In this document: piece by piece, positions 45,301 to 53,395 of the stretch | Layout: each line of letters opens with the position of its first letter | Position numbering within the stretch: position 1 is the stretch's first letter | The notes under the pieces: model-generated | Database searches by the model: none | What the model was told of the DNA's origin: nothing | The model's input: the letters and a program-made list of their open reading frames with translations, nothing else | Made by a program: the position numbers and the translations under genes | NCBI RefSeq assembly: GCF_051900415.1 | Contig: NZ_JBHZGL010000002.1 | Coordinates: 62,001 to 126,000 of the forward strand | Direction of reading: 5' to 3' | Length of the DNA stretch: 64,000 bases | DNA from: Frateuria_A sp051900415 | GTDB taxonomy: Bacteria; Pseudomonadota; Gammaproteobacteria; Xanthomonadales; Rhodanobacteraceae

Positions 45301-45994
45301 GGAAGCGCAGCAGCAGTTCGTCCACCACGGACGACTTGCCGGCGCCCCCGGTGCCGGTGAGGCCGAGCACCGGGGTCTTGCGGCCGGCCAGGTCCCATTC
45401 CTTGCGCAGGCGGGTCAGTTCGGGCTCGCCGAGGCGGCTTTCCTCGATATCGGTGAGCAAGTGGCCGACGGAGATCTCGTCGTCGATGTCGACCTTGGGC
45501 ACGCCGGCGGGCTCGGCCTTCAGGCGCGCGGCCTGGGCGGCGCGGGTGCGCTGCATGACGTCCTCGATCATCTCGGTCAGGCCCATCTTCATCCCGTCGT
45601 TGGGGTGGTAGATGCGCTCGACGCCGTAGGCCTGCAGCTCGCGGATTTCTTCCGGGGTGATGGTGCCGCCGCCGCCGCCGAACACGCGGATGTGGCTGGC
45701 GCCGCGCTCGCGCAGCATGTCCACCATGTACTTGAAGTACTCGACGTGGCCGCCCTGGTAGGAGGACAGCGCGATGGCGTCGGCGTCTTCCTGCAGCGCG
45801 GCGCGCACGACGTCCTCGACCGAGCGGTTGTGGCCCAGGTGGATCACCTCGGCACCCTGGCTCTGGATGATGCGGCGCATGATGTTGATCGCCGCGTCGT
45901 GCCCGTCGAACAGGCTGGCGGCGGTGACGAAACGCAGCGGGGTGGTTTCGGCCTGCGCGGCGGTGGCGGGGACGTGGCTGGCGGGGGAACTCAT
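42386..45994 (-). CDS. icmF: fused isobutyryl-CoA mutase IcmF
   Basis: 1202 residues. Order: B12-binding domain (DGHDAAINIMRRII at residue 30), MeaB/ArgK-type G-protein chaperone (P-loop GLTGTGGAGKSS at 211-222), a linker, then the TIM-barrel mutase domain from about 560 to the end. IcmF interconverts isobutyryl-CoA and n-butyryl-CoA (some also isovaleryl/pivalyl-CoA) with adenosylcobalamin. IcmF is usually about 1090 residues. Here the linker at about residues 505-545 contains PPPAGEGARRADGG, encoded by a copy of the palindromic repeat found between genes at 50, 52 and 63 kb. The gene fits the branched-chain degradation genes to its right. Confidence 0.95.
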   Translation of the reverse strand: MSSPASHVPATAAQAETTPLRFVTAASLFDGHDAAINIMRRIIQSQGAEVIHLGHNRSVEDVVRAALQEDADAIALSSYQGGHVEYFKYMVDMLRERGASHIRVFGGGGGTITPEEIRELQAYGVERIYHPNDGMKMGLTEMIEDVMQRTRAAQAARLKAEPAGVPKVDIDDEISVGHLLTDIEESRLGEPELTRLRKEWDLAGRKTPVLGLTGTGGAGKSSVVDELLLRFLHAFPEMRITVLAVDPTRRRSGGALLGDRIRMNSLRSHRVYMRSMATRRQHMATNEVLKDCIAFLKSQPYDLVIVETAGIGQSDSEIVDLVDFPLYVMTSDYGAASQLEKIDMIDFAELIVLNKFDKRGAEDALRDVRKQWKRNRTAFALKDEDVPVYPTIASQFNDPGVTWMFANLCRLLREKVGAKHGQAIGSPSCDFAPEVDTSLKEPRATVLIPGSRVRYLAEIAEQGRGINSSIARQAEAASKAQHYYESLKELGDESLPRPLDLYNHTQILPSSSLPPPAGEGARRADGGNLASNHPTTVATERNPQGEAEAPAVDRTLLLLRQRYNEAVKELSSESIHLLRDWPALRESVTKDVNEYQVRGKTIRVDNYRESLSHQKIPKVAPPKTHNWGDQLLFLGKENLPGHYPYTGGVYPYRRTGEDPTRMFAGEGTPERTNRRFHYLSQGGAATRLSTAFDSVTLYGEDPAPRPDIYGKIGNSGVNIATLDDMKKLYSGFDLSAPTTSVSMTINGPAPMILAMFMNTAIDQNVEKYLKADESRWAEAEKQIAKLYEGRERPRYSGDLPKGNDGLGLGLLGVTGNQLVDEETYARIKAETLAAVRGTVQADILKEDQAQNTCIFSTEFALRMMGDIQQYFVEHKVRNFYSVSISGYHIAEAGANPISQLAFTLSNGFTIVEYYLARGMHIDDFAPNLSFFFSNGMDPEYTVIGRVARRIWARAMRERYGASPRSQMMKYHIQTSGRSLHAQEIQFNDIRTTLQALYALFDNCNSLHTNAYDEAITTPTEESVRRAVAIQMIINKELGLNFNENPWQGSYVVEELTDLVEEAVYKEFEAISERGGVLGAMDTMYQRGKIQEESLYYEHKKHDGSLPLIGVNTFLPKEHGGEVATEIELIRSTEEEKGQQIANVRAFGEARNGLAPESLKRLQQTARERRNVFEQLVEAVKYNSLGQISHALYDVGGEYRRNM
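44402..44466. mobile_element. palindromic repeat (family A) inserted in icmF
   Basis: TTTCCCCCATCCGCCCTTCG and CACCTTCCCCCGCGGGCGGGGGAAGG form the left end of the family A element, present here as about one half. It keeps the reading frame and encodes about 20 residues between the G-protein and mutase domains. The same head sequence opens the intergenic copies at 49,990, 51,968 and 62,705. Confidence 0.85.
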
Positions 45995-46254
45995 GGCGAC
46001 TCCGACATCTCTTTGCTCTGAACCCTTCGATTCTAGTGGGTTCAGGGTTAAGCGTGCGGAGCGGGGGCTTTGCTGTGGAAGCGTGGCGGTGTGCGGCTTT
46101 GGGGCACGGCGGTCGCGCGCAGGGTGCTCCGGTGAGGGGGCGCGGGGTGTTGCGGTCAGGTGGCTGTTTTCGGCGTTTGCGTTCTGGAACCGGGTTGGCG
46201 CGGTGCGCCGGCGGCGCCGCGAGGGGCGATTCGGCCCGGTGTTTCGAAAACGGG

Positions 46255-46970
46255 TTCAACCAGACATGAGCGTACTGGTAGGAGCGCAGGTGTACGCGGC
46301 CAGAGGCATGGCGGTCGCGCACAAGTGCGCTCCTACAGGGGGGCGGCGGGTGCGTGGATGGGCGGTGCCGAGAGAGACCTGGCACCGGTTCCGGAACGGG
46401 TTCAACCAGATATGGGCTTCCTGGTAGGAGCACAGCTTTGCGCGATCAGGGGCATGGCGGTCGCGCACAAGTGCGCTCCTACAGGGGGGCGGCGGGTGCG
46501 TGGATGGGCGGTGCCGAGAGAGACCTGGGCACCGGTTCCGGAACGGGTTCAACCAGATATGGGCTTCCTGGTAGGAGCACAGCTTTGCGCGATCAGGGGC
46601 ATGGCGGTCGCGCACAAGTGCGCTCCTACAGGGGGGCGTTGATGCGTGGGTGTGCCGGTGCCGAGAGAGACTTGGGCACCGGTTCTGGAACGGGCTCAAC
46701 CAGACATGGGCTTCCTGGTAGGAGCGCAGCTGTGCGCGGCCAGGGGCATGGCGGTCGCGCACAAGTGCGCTCCTACAGGGGGGCGTTGATGCGTGGGTGT
46801 GCCGGTGCCGAGAGAGACTTGGGCACCGGTTCTGGAACGGGTTCAACCAGACATGGGCTTCCTGGTAGGAGCGCAGCTGTGCGCGGCCAGGGGCATGGCG
46901 GTCGCGCACAAGTGCGCTCCTACAGGGGGGCGGTGGTGCGTGGGTGTGCCTGCTGAAGGGCGGAGATTCA
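46255..46970. repeat. five-copy tandem array of a 147-bp REP-containing unit
   Basis: The string TTCAAC/CTCAAC that begins each unit is at 46255, 46401, 46548, 46695 and 46842 (spacing 146-147). Each unit has an inverted pair, GTAGGAGC(G/A)CAG and GCGCACAAGTGCGCTCCTAC, around GGCATGGCGGTCGCGC, with a spacer of about 60 bp ending GTGCCGAGAGAGAC. The copies differ by small changes. It separates the 5' end of icmF from the 3' end of the EF-hand gene. Confidence 0.92.
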
Positions 46971-47309
46971 GCCGCCCGAACGATGTCGAGGCGCGGGCGT
47001 AGCGTCGCTGCCGCCGGCATGACCGCCGCTGTTGAGCGCGGACTGGGCCGTGGCGAACTCCCGCGGATCGAGCGCGCCGTCCTGGTTGCTGTCGTAGGTG
47101 GACAGGCGGGAGCGCAGCAATGACATGCCCGACGGGATCTCGGAGCGGGAGAGGCGCCCGTCCTGGTTCTTGTCCAGGTTCTGGAACATGGCGTTGGTGT
47201 CGTTGCCTGCCTCGGCCTGTTGCGCCCAGGCGCTGCTCGCCGAGGCGATGGCCAGGACGCAGAACGCGACCGCGCCGCCTCCGAAGTTCAGCCATTGTCG
47301 GGTTTTCAT
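46968..47309 (-). CDS. secreted EF-hand calcium-binding protein
   Basis: 113 residues: signal peptide (VLAIASASSAWAQ), then two EF-hand loops, DKNQDGRLSRSE and DSNQDGALDPREF, each with the Dx[DN]xDG pattern for calcium. It is expected in the periplasm. A Gly/Ser-rich C-terminus ends in the tandem repeat array. A single small gene; function beyond calcium binding is not known. Confidence 0.9.
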   Translation of the reverse strand: MKTRQWLNFGGGAVAFCVLAIASASSAWAQQAEAGNDTNAMFQNLDKNQDGRLSRSEIPSGMSLLRSRLSTYDSNQDGALDPREFATAQSALNSGGHAGGSDATPAPRHRSGG

Positions 47310-47429
47310 GGGTCTCCTCCTTCGGCCATCGACCGGTACGCGCCCGCTTACGTGCGGGCTGCCTGAATCTGCGCCGGACGAGGTGAAGTGCGACTAAAAA
47401 CCCGCGCGGGCGTTCAGCGTCCGGACCGC

Positions 47430-48353
47430 TCAGGCGATGCCGTAAGGCAGGTTGGCCGAGGCAACGACCCGTTCCCCCACGGCCTCGCCGCGCGCGAAGG
47501 CGAGCACGGCCTCGACGACTTCGGGCGCGTCCAGCACGCGGTGGTGGCCCAGGCCCTGCGTGGTGAGCAGGCGGGCGCCGGGCCAGTGGCGGGCGTAGCG
47601 CTCGCCCTCTTCCCACGGCACGTCGGCGTCGTCCAGGTCGTGCACGATCAGGCCGGGTTGGCCGAGCGCGGTGACGTGGCGGTGCATCTGCAGCTCGTCC
47701 ACGGTGATGCCGGTGCGGTTGACCAGCCAGGCATAGAACGGGCGGCGCAGGTGTTCGCCCAGTCGGACGAAGCGGAAGTAACGGGTGGCGGCGGCGTGCA
47801 TGTCGGCCGCCGGCGCGATCAACACCAGCTTGCGCGCGCGCCAGTGTTCGCCTTGGGCCAGGGCAACGGCGGCGCCGCCGAGCGAGTGGGCTATCGCCAG
47901 ATCCGCGTGACCGTAGTGGCGGCCCACCGCGCGCACGGTGTCGGCGAACTCCGGCAGCGTGCAGTAGTCGCCGGTACTCAGGCCATGGCCGGGCTGGTCG
48001 AAGGTCACCACGGCGTAGCCGAGCGCGCGCAGGCGCTCGATCCACGGCAGGAAGCGCAGCCCGAAGCTCGACCATCCGTGCACCAGCAGCACATACGGTT
48101 GCGTGGCCGGATCGCCCCAGACGTAGGTGGCGATGGACTGGCCGTTGATCGGCAGGGTCTCCCGCCGCATCGCCGCGTCGGGCGTGGCGGCTCGGGCGCG
48201 CACGCGGCTGCTGGCGAAGGGCTTGGCGAACAGCCGTGCGGCGCGGTCGGCCGTGCGCCGCGGCGCCAGCGCGCCGCCGAGGGCGAAGCTGGTGCGGACG
48301 GTGGCGAGCTTGAAGCGGGCGACCAGGCCGGGACGGCGCATCACGGTGGACAT
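47430..48353 (-). CDS. alpha/beta hydrolase
   Basis: 307 residues, no signal peptide. The alpha/beta hydrolase core has VLLVHGWSSFGLRFLPW (oxyanion region), the nucleophile elbow IAHSLGGAAVALAQ, DLDDADVPW for the acid and GLGHHRVL for the histidine. An esterase or lipase of unknown substrate. It is transcribed in the same direction as, and 10 bases downstream of, a TetR regulator, so the two form an operon. Confidence 0.9.
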   Translation of the reverse strand: MSTVMRRPGLVARFKLATVRTSFALGGALAPRRTADRAARLFAKPFASSRVRARAATPDAAMRRETLPINGQSIATYVWGDPATQPYVLLVHGWSSFGLRFLPWIERLRALGYAVVTFDQPGHGLSTGDYCTLPEFADTVRAVGRHYGHADLAIAHSLGGAAVALAQGEHWRARKLVLIAPAADMHAAATRYFRFVRLGEHLRRPFYAWLVNRTGITVDELQMHRHVTALGQPGLIVHDLDDADVPWEEGERYARHWPGARLLTTQGLGHHRVLDAPEVVEAVLAFARGEAVGERVVASANLPYGIA

Positions 48354-48363
48354 GGGTCGATCC

Positions 48364-48966
48364 TCAAGGTTGCCAGCTGCGCCACAGGCGCTCGAAGGCG
48401 GCGTGGACGCGATGGATGGCCTGCTCGAAGCCGAACAGTCCGGCGTCGTGGTGGAGGCCGAGCATCAGTGCGTAGATCTCGAAGGCGAGCTGCGGCGCAT
48501 CGGTGTCGGCGCGCAGGTGGCCGGCGGCCACGGCCTGGGCGATGCCTTTTTCCAGCTCGCCACGCCAGCCGGCCTGCTGCGCGACGACCGCGTCGTGCAG
48601 CGGGCCTTCGCGCCCGTCGTATTCGCCTGCGGCGGTGAGCAGTACGCAGCCGCTGGTGTGCATGCGGCCCCACTCGCACCACTGGGCGACGATCGCGCGC
48701 AGGCGCGGCAGACCGCGCGGGGCGGACAGCGCCGGCATCAGCACATGGGCCATGAAGCGGCGGGCGGCCGCATCCAGCACGGCCAGTTGCAAGTCTTCGC
48801 GCGAGCCGAAATGGGCGAACACGCCGCTCTTGGACATGCCCACGTCGGTGGCGAGGGTGCCGATCGAGAGGCCTTCCAGCCCGCCGACGCGGGCCAGTTC
48901 GTAGGCGTGTTCCAGGATGAGTTCGCGGGTGGCGAGACCTTTGGCGGGGGCAGTAGCGGTGGTCAT
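48364..48966 (-). CDS. TetR family transcriptional regulator
   Basis: 200 residues from the ATG at 48966. The helix-turn-helix is near residues 15-60 (RELILEHAYELARVGGLEGLSIGTLATDVGMSKSGVFAHFGSREDL condensed to its pattern: LSIGTLATDVGMSKSGVFAHF). The C-terminal ligand domain is of the TetR_C_6 kind (WCEWGRMHTSGCVL). It presumably represses the operon with the hydrolase; an inverted repeat lies 10 bases upstream of the start. The inducer is unknown. Confidence 0.92.
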   Translation of the reverse strand: MTTATAPAKGLATRELILEHAYELARVGGLEGLSIGTLATDVGMSKSGVFAHFGSREDLQLAVLDAAARRFMAHVLMPALSAPRGLPRLRAIVAQWCEWGRMHTSGCVLLTAAGEYDGREGPLHDAVVAQQAGWRGELEKGIAQAVAAGHLRADTDAPQLAFEIYALMLGLHHDAGLFGFEQAIHRVHAAFERLWRSWQP

Positions 48967-48975
48967 GCCGCGCAA

Positions 48976-48999
48976 AATAGCACGACCGTTCGTTCTATT
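48976..48999. promoter_or_regulatory. candidate TetR operator
   Basis: AATAGCACGACCGTTCGTTC and four further bases TATT form a 24-base inverted repeat with 20 of 24 positions symmetric. It lies immediately upstream of the TetR start, as expected for autorepression. Not tested. Confidence 0.55.
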
Positions 49000-49010
49000 A
49001 AAGAAGCGGC

Positions 49011-49084
49011 TTTCTGTAGGAGCGCACCGGTGCGCGACCGGATGCATGACGGTCGCGCACAGGTGCGCGCCTACAGGCGATCGC
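49011..49084. repeat. REP-like inverted repeat (family B)
   Basis: CTGTAGGAGCGCACCGGTGC and its partner GCGCACAGGTGCGCGCCTAC pair around GCGACCGGATGCATGACGGT. The same kind of repeat is in the array at 46.3-47.0 kb and at 60,052-60,121. It lies between the TetR gene and the M48 protease. Confidence 0.85.
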
Positions 49085-49151
49085 GCGTTCATCGGATCTA
49101 GGCGGGCGCTGCGGCTAAGCTTGGCTGCTGCCCTCGCAAAGGAGACGCCTC

Positions 49152-49949
49152 ATGAAGCCCCGCCTGCTGATCGCCGCAGCCCTCGCCTCGCTGCTTGCCG
49201 GCTGCGCCACCTCGCCTACCGGACGCTCGCAGCTGATGGTGGTGTCCGACGCGCAGATGAGCCAGATGGGCCTGGCGTCGTTCAACCAGATGCGCCAGGA
49301 GGGCAAGTTCGCCAACGCGCCGAAGGAGCGGGCCTACGCCACCTGCGTCGCACAGGCGCTGATCTCGGTGTTGCCGCCGCCGTGGAACACCCAGCAGTGG
49401 GAAGTGCAGATCATCGAGGACAACACCGCCAACGCCTTCGCCCTGCCCGGCGGCCGCATCGGCGTGAACCAGGGCATGTTCAAGGTGGCGAGCAACCAGG
49501 ACCAGTTGGCGGTGGTGCTCGGGCATGAGCTTTCGCACGTGGTGGCGCGCCACGGTGCCGAGCGTGTGTCGGACAACATGGCTGCGCAGGCAGCGGTGGC
49601 CGCCGGCACCATCTACGCGGGCACGCGCGGCGGTGATGCCGGCAACGTCGCGGCGCTGCTGGGTGCCGGCGCGACCGTGGGCATCCTGCTGCCCTTCTCG
49701 CGCACGCAGGAAGCCGAGGCCGACACGCTGGGGCAGCGCTACATGGCCAGGGCCGGGTTCGACCCGCGTGCCGCGGTGACGCTGTGGGAGAAGATGGAGA
49801 AGCAGGGCAGCGGCGGCACGCCGGCGTTCCTGTCCACGCATCCGGCGCCGGACAAGCGTGCGCAGGTGCTGGGCCAGCAGGCGCAGCAGCTGATGCCGGT
49901 GTACCAGCAGGCGCGGTCGAGCGGGCATTCGCCCAGCTGCAGGATGTAA
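49152..49949 (+). CDS. M48 family metalloprotease lipoprotein (LoiP-like)
   Basis: 265 residues. A lipoprotein signal ends in SLLAGC. The zinc site is GHELSHVVARHGAE (HExxH) and EAEADTLGQRYMARAGFDP gives the third ligand. This is the YggG/LoiP group of outer-membrane M48 proteases that degrade damaged envelope proteins. The start at 49152 follows GGAGAC. It is monocistronic; REP-like repeats lie on both sides. Confidence 0.93.
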   Translation: MKPRLLIAAALASLLAGCATSPTGRSQLMVVSDAQMSQMGLASFNQMRQEGKFANAPKERAYATCVAQALISVLPPPWNTQQWEVQIIEDNTANAFALPGGRIGVNQGMFKVASNQDQLAVVLGHELSHVVARHGAERVSDNMAAQAAVAAGTIYAGTRGGDAGNVAALLGAGATVGILLPFSRTQEAEADTLGQRYMARAGFDPRAAVTLWEKMEKQGSGGTPAFLSTHPAPDKRAQVLGQQAQQLMPVYQQARSSGHSPSCRM

Positions 49950-49977
49950 AGCGTTTCCCGTTCGCGTGGGGCTGCGG

Positions 49978-50125
49978 CAATAGCGCCCCCATCCGCCTGT
50001 CGGTACCTTCCCCCGCGTTCGCGGGGGAAGGCTCGCTAGGTGGTTTCCACGCGCCGATCCTTCCCCCGCCACGCGGGGGAAGGTGCCCGAAGGGCGGATG
50101 GGCGAAGCCTTGCCGGAAGCCAACA
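49978..50125. mobile_element. palindromic repeat element, family A (intergenic copy)
   Basis: Two hairpins (CCTTCCCCCGCG...CGCGGGGGAAGG at 50,008-50,033 and CCTTCCCCCGCC...GGGGGAAGG at about 50,060-50,085) sit between ends CCCCCATCCGCC and GGCGGATGGGCGAAG. The ends are inverted repeats of each other, as in a miniature inverted-repeat element. No coding capacity. Confidence 0.8.
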
Positions 50126-50231
50126 GCAGCCTGCTGCCCGCTGAACGCACGTGAGCACTACGTCAACACGGGACCGCCCGCCCCGTTCTCCGGACTGCAC
50201 GCCGCCACGCGCGGCGCCCACGGAGAACACG

Positions 50232-50570
50232 ATGCATTCCATCACCCGTCCCCTCGCTTTGCTCGCCGGTCTCGGCCTGGCTTTCGGCGCAGCCGCCTAT
50301 GCGCCGACCGCGCAGGCCAGTCCCCATGTGACGGTCGGCGTACGCATCGGCGTGCCGCCCCCGCCTCCGCCTGTCCGCGTGGTGCACGTGCGACCGCGGC
50401 CGGGCTATGCGTGGGCGCCGGGCTACTGGCGCTGGAGTCCGCGCATCCACCGGCATGTGTGGCGCGAGGGCTACTGGGTGCGTGCGCGCCCCGGCCGCCA
50501 CTACCGCCCGGCGCGCTGGGAGCGGCATGGCCGCGACTGGCGTTTCCACCGCGGTCACTGGGACCGCTGA
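50232..50570 (+). CDS. small secreted YXWGXW-like protein
   Basis: 112 residues with signal peptide (LLAGLGLAFGAAAYAPTAQA). The mature protein has a proline run (PPPPPPV) then tryptophan-rich motifs: APGYWRWSPRIHRHVWREGYW and ARWERHGRDWRFHRGHWDR (PXYW/HGxW-type repeats). This fits the YXWGXW group, whose function is not known. It may bind metals or polysaccharide through its histidine- and arginine-rich repeats. CGGAGA at 50221-50226 supports the start. Confidence 0.82.
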   Translation: MHSITRPLALLAGLGLAFGAAAYAPTAQASPHVTVGVRIGVPPPPPPVRVVHVRPRPGYAWAPGYWRWSPRIHRHVWREGYWVRARPGRHYRPARWERHGRDWRFHRGHWDR

Positions 50571-50662
50571 GGCCCGCTGCCGGGCGCACCTCGCGCCCGG
50601 CTTGCTGCGCCGCAGAAACGGGCGGCGGCCCGACGTACTAAACTAGCGGACTGAATCGACCG

Positions 50663-50685
50663 CCCCGGCCCTTGCCGGGGCTTTG
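50663..50685 (+). terminator. probable terminator after the YXWGXW-like gene
   Basis: CCCCGGC (50663-50669) and GCCGGGG (50674-50680) pair around a CCTT loop and are followed by CTTTGACTTT. Not a long T-run, so strength is uncertain. Confidence 0.5.
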
Positions 50686-50797
50686 ACTTTCAAGCGTTTT
50701 CTGCCGCCTGAGGCGGTCCGCACTGGATCGGCCCGCCACACTTTCTGCGGGATGCCCTCCCCAAGGCATCCGCCAAACTCGTGGAGTCATCGTTCCA

Positions 50798-51901
50798 ATG
50801 ATCTTTGAAACCATCGCCAAGACGGGTCACGAAGAAGTCGTCTTCTGCCACAACCAGGACGCCGGCCTGAAGGCCATCATCGCGATCCACAACACGGTGC
50901 TGGGCCCGGCGCTCGGCGGTCTTCGCATGTGGCCGTACAAGACCGAGCAGGACGCGGTCAACGACGTGCTGCGCCTGTCGCGTGGCATGACCTACAAGAA
51001 CGCCGTGGCCGGCCTGAACCTGGGCGGCGGCAAGGCGGTGATCATCGGCGATCCGTCCAAGGACAAGTCCGAGGCGCTGTTCCGCGCGTTCGGCCGCTTC
51101 GTCAACTCGCTGGGCGGCCGTTACATCACCGCCGAGGACGTCGGCATCGACGTCAACGACATGGAATACGTGTTCCGCGAGACCGAGTACGTGACCGGCG
51201 TGCACCAGGTGCACGGCGGCTCGGGCGATCCGTCGCCGTTCACCGCCTACGGCACGCTGCAGGGCCTGATGGCCGCGCTTAACTTCAAGCACGGCAACGA
51301 GGACGTGGGCAAGTACAGCTACGCCGTGCAGGGCGCCGGCCACGTCGGTTCGGAGTTCATCAAGCTGCTGCGCGAGCAGGGCGCCAAGGTGTTCGTCACC
51401 GACATCAACAAGGATGCGGTGCAGCGCTGCGTCGACGAGCTCGGTTGCGAAGCGGTGGGCCTGGACGAGATCTACGACGTCGACGCCGACGTGTACTCGC
51501 CGTGCGCGCTGGGCGGCACGGTCAACGAGCAGACGATCGACCGCATCAAGGCCAAGATCATCTGCGGCGCGGCCAACAACCAGCTGGCCACCGACGCGAT
51601 TGGCGACGAGCTGAACAAGCGTGGCGTGCTGTACGCGCCGGACTACGCGGTCAACGCCGGTGGCGTGATGAACGTGTCGCTGGAGATCGACGGCTACAAC
51701 CGCGAGCGTGCGATGCGCATGATGCGCACGATCTACTACAACCTGGGCCGGATCTTCGAGATCTCCAAGACGCAGAGCGTGCCGACCTACAAGGCCGCCG
51801 ATCGCCTGGCCGAGGAGCGCATCGAGTCCATCGGCAAGATCAAGCTGCCGCACATGGGCAATGGCGGTACGCGCTTCCAGGGGCGCATGCGCGGGCAGTG
51901 A
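50798..51901 (+). CDS. leucine/branched-chain amino acid dehydrogenase
   Basis: 367 residues. Glu/Leu/Phe/Val dehydrogenase family: GGLRMWPYKTEQDAVNDVLRLS, the catalytic-lysine stretch MTYKNAVAGLNLGGGKAVI, GQG-like VQGAGHVGSEFIKLLREQGA for NAD+ binding, and APDYAVNAGGVMNVSLEIDG. It oxidatively deaminates leucine, valine or isoleucine to the 2-oxo acid, giving the entry substrate for the acyl-CoA genes downstream. Leucine dehydrogenase is likeliest by length and motifs; valine dehydrogenase cannot be ruled out. A good terminator follows. Confidence 0.93.
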   Translation: MIFETIAKTGHEEVVFCHNQDAGLKAIIAIHNTVLGPALGGLRMWPYKTEQDAVNDVLRLSRGMTYKNAVAGLNLGGGKAVIIGDPSKDKSEALFRAFGRFVNSLGGRYITAEDVGIDVNDMEYVFRETEYVTGVHQVHGGSGDPSPFTAYGTLQGLMAALNFKHGNEDVGKYSYAVQGAGHVGSEFIKLLREQGAKVFVTDINKDAVQRCVDELGCEAVGLDEIYDVDADVYSPCALGGTVNEQTIDRIKAKIICGAANNQLATDAIGDELNKRGVLYAPDYAVNAGGVMNVSLEIDGYNRERAMRMMRTIYYNLGRIFEISKTQSVPTYKAADRLAEERIESIGKIKLPHMGNGGTRFQGRMRGQ

Positions 51902-51921
51902 TGCTTTCGCGTTGACGAAAG

Positions 51922-51945
51922 GGCCGCCGGTTGGCGGCCTTTTTG
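51922..51945 (+). terminator. intrinsic terminator after leucine dehydrogenase
   Basis: GGCCGCC (51922-51928) and GGCGGCC (51933-51939) pair around GGTT and are followed by TTTTTG, a typical rho-independent terminator. Confidence 0.85.
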
Positions 51946-51965
51946 TTTGTGCTGGTTCCAGGCGA

Positions 51966-52143
51966 GGCTCCCCCCATCCGCCTGTCGGCACCTTCCCCCG
52001 TAAACGGGGGAAGGCTCACCAGGTTGGTGCGCCGCAATTTGGTCCTTACCTCGTTTACCGGGGAAGGCTCACCAGGCTGGCGCACCGCAGTTTGATCCTT
52101 CCCCCGTTTACGGGGGAAGGTGCCCGAAGGGCGGATGGGGGTG
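51966..52143. mobile_element. palindromic repeat element, family A (three hairpins)
   Basis: Ends CCCCCCATCCGCCTGTCGG (51970) and GCCCGAAGGGCGGATGGGGG (52123) are inverted. Inside are three hairpins with the CTTCCCCCGTAAACGGGGGAAG pattern (one degenerate), separated by near-identical GCTCACCAGG(T/C)TGG(T/C)GC spacers. Located between leucine dehydrogenase and the acyl-CoA dehydrogenase gene. Confidence 0.85.
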
Positions 52144-52208
52144 GACTTGCCGCAAGCCACACGACCTACCGCGCTAAAATTCCCGACCAGACCTTAAGGA
52201 GTACACGG

Positions 52209-53366
52209 ATGCGCCCGTTCCCGCTCGGAGAAGACATCGACCTGTTGCGCGAAAGCGTCCACGCCTTTGCGGAAAAGGAGATCGCCCCGCGCGCCGACCG
52301 CATCGACCGCGAGAACGCCTTCCCCGAAGACCTGTGGCGCAAGTTCGGCGAGATGGGCCTGCTCGGCATGACCATTCCGACCGAATACGGCGGCACCGGC
52401 ATGGGCTTCCTGGCGCATATGGTGGCGATGGAGGAGATCTCCCGCGCCTCCGGCTCGGTCGGCCTGTCCTACGGCGCGCACTCGAACCTGTGCGTGCAGA
52501 ACATCTTCCACAACGGCAGCGAGGAACAGCGCCGCAAATACATCCCCAAGCTGTGCTCGGGCGAGTACGTGGGCGCTCTGGCGATGAGCGAGCCGGGCGC
52601 CGGCTCCGACGTGGTCGGTTCGATGAGCTGCAAGGCCGAGCTTCAAGGGGACGTCTGGGTCGCCAACGGCTCGAAGATGTGGATCACCAATGGCCCGGAC
52701 GCCGACGTGCTGCTGGTCTACATGCGCACCGCCCCGCGCGCGGCGGGCAGCCGATGCATGACCGCCTTCATCGTCGAGAAGGGCATGAAGGGTTTCTCCA
52801 CCGCGCAGAAGCTCGACAAGCTCGGCATGCGCGGCTCCAACACCTGCGAGCTGGTGTTCGACAACTGCGAGATTCCCGCCGAGAACATCGTCGGCGAGGT
52901 CAACGAGGGCGTGCGCGTGCTGATGAGCGGCCTGGACACCGAGCGCCTGGTGCTCTCCGGTGGCCCGCTCGGCCTGATGCAGGCGGCACTGGACCTCACC
53001 CTGCCCTACGTGCGCGAGCGCAAGCAGTTCAACGCGCCGATCGGCACGTTCGGCATGATGCAGGCGAAAGTGGCCGACATGTACACGGCGCTGCAGTCCT
53101 CGCGTGGCTTCGCTTACCTCGTCGCGCAGCAGTTCGACGCGGGCATCAAGTCGCGCATCGATCCGGCGGCGTGCCTGCTCAATGCCTCGACCAACGCGGT
53201 CAAGGTGGCGCTGGAGGCGATCCAGGCGCTGGGCGGCAACGGCTACATCAACGAGTTCCCGGCCGGGCGGCTGCTGCGCGATGCCAAGCTCTACGAGATC
53301 GGCGCCGGCACCAACGAGATCCGGCGCATGCTGATCGGGCGCGAGCTCTTCCACGGCAAGGCGTAA
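52209..53366 (+). CDS. isovaleryl-CoA dehydrogenase-like acyl-CoA dehydrogenase
   Basis: 385 residues from the ATG at 52209 (AAGGAG at 52196-52201). FAD-dependent acyl-CoA dehydrogenase: GLSYGAHSNLCVQNI (isovaleryl-CoA group), ALAMSEPGAGSDVVGSM and LGGNGYINEFPAGRLLRDAKLYEIGAGTNEIRRMLIGREL, where GAGTNEI is the conserved flavin-binding end. It oxidises isovaleryl-CoA to 3-methylcrotonyl-CoA in leucine breakdown. The isovaleryl-CoA assignment rests on these motifs and on the mccB-like gene nearby. Confidence 0.92.
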   Translation: MRPFPLGEDIDLLRESVHAFAEKEIAPRADRIDRENAFPEDLWRKFGEMGLLGMTIPTEYGGTGMGFLAHMVAMEEISRASGSVGLSYGAHSNLCVQNIFHNGSEEQRRKYIPKLCSGEYVGALAMSEPGAGSDVVGSMSCKAELQGDVWVANGSKMWITNGPDADVLLVYMRTAPRAAGSRCMTAFIVEKGMKGFSTAQKLDKLGMRGSNTCELVFDNCEIPAENIVGEVNEGVRVLMSGLDTERLVLSGGPLGLMQAALDLTLPYVRERKQFNAPIGTFGMMQAKVADMYTALQSSRGFAYLVAQQFDAGIKSRIDPAACLLNASTNAVKVALEAIQALGGNGYINEFPAGRLLRDAKLYEIGAGTNEIRRMLIGRELFHGKA

Positions 53367-53369
53367 AAA

Positions 53370-53392
53370 AAGGGCCCGCACATGGGCCCTTG
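53370..53392 (+). terminator. terminator after the acyl-CoA dehydrogenase
   Basis: AAGGGCCC (53370-53377) pairs with GGGCCCTT (53384-53391) around GCACAT. A run of As lies on the left and TTGTT on the right, so it may also end transcription of the autotransporter gene, which arrives from the other side. Confidence 0.7.
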
Positions 53393-53395
53393 TTC

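Noticed and set aside
43964..46021. Long glycine- and valine-rich frames on the plus strand opposite icmF
   Set aside because: They are the complement of IcmF codons, with no motif or ribosome site.
46255..46970. CRISPR or tRNA-like tandem repeats
   Set aside because: The period is 147 bp and both the inverted repeat and the spacer are conserved between copies. It is a REP-type tandem array.
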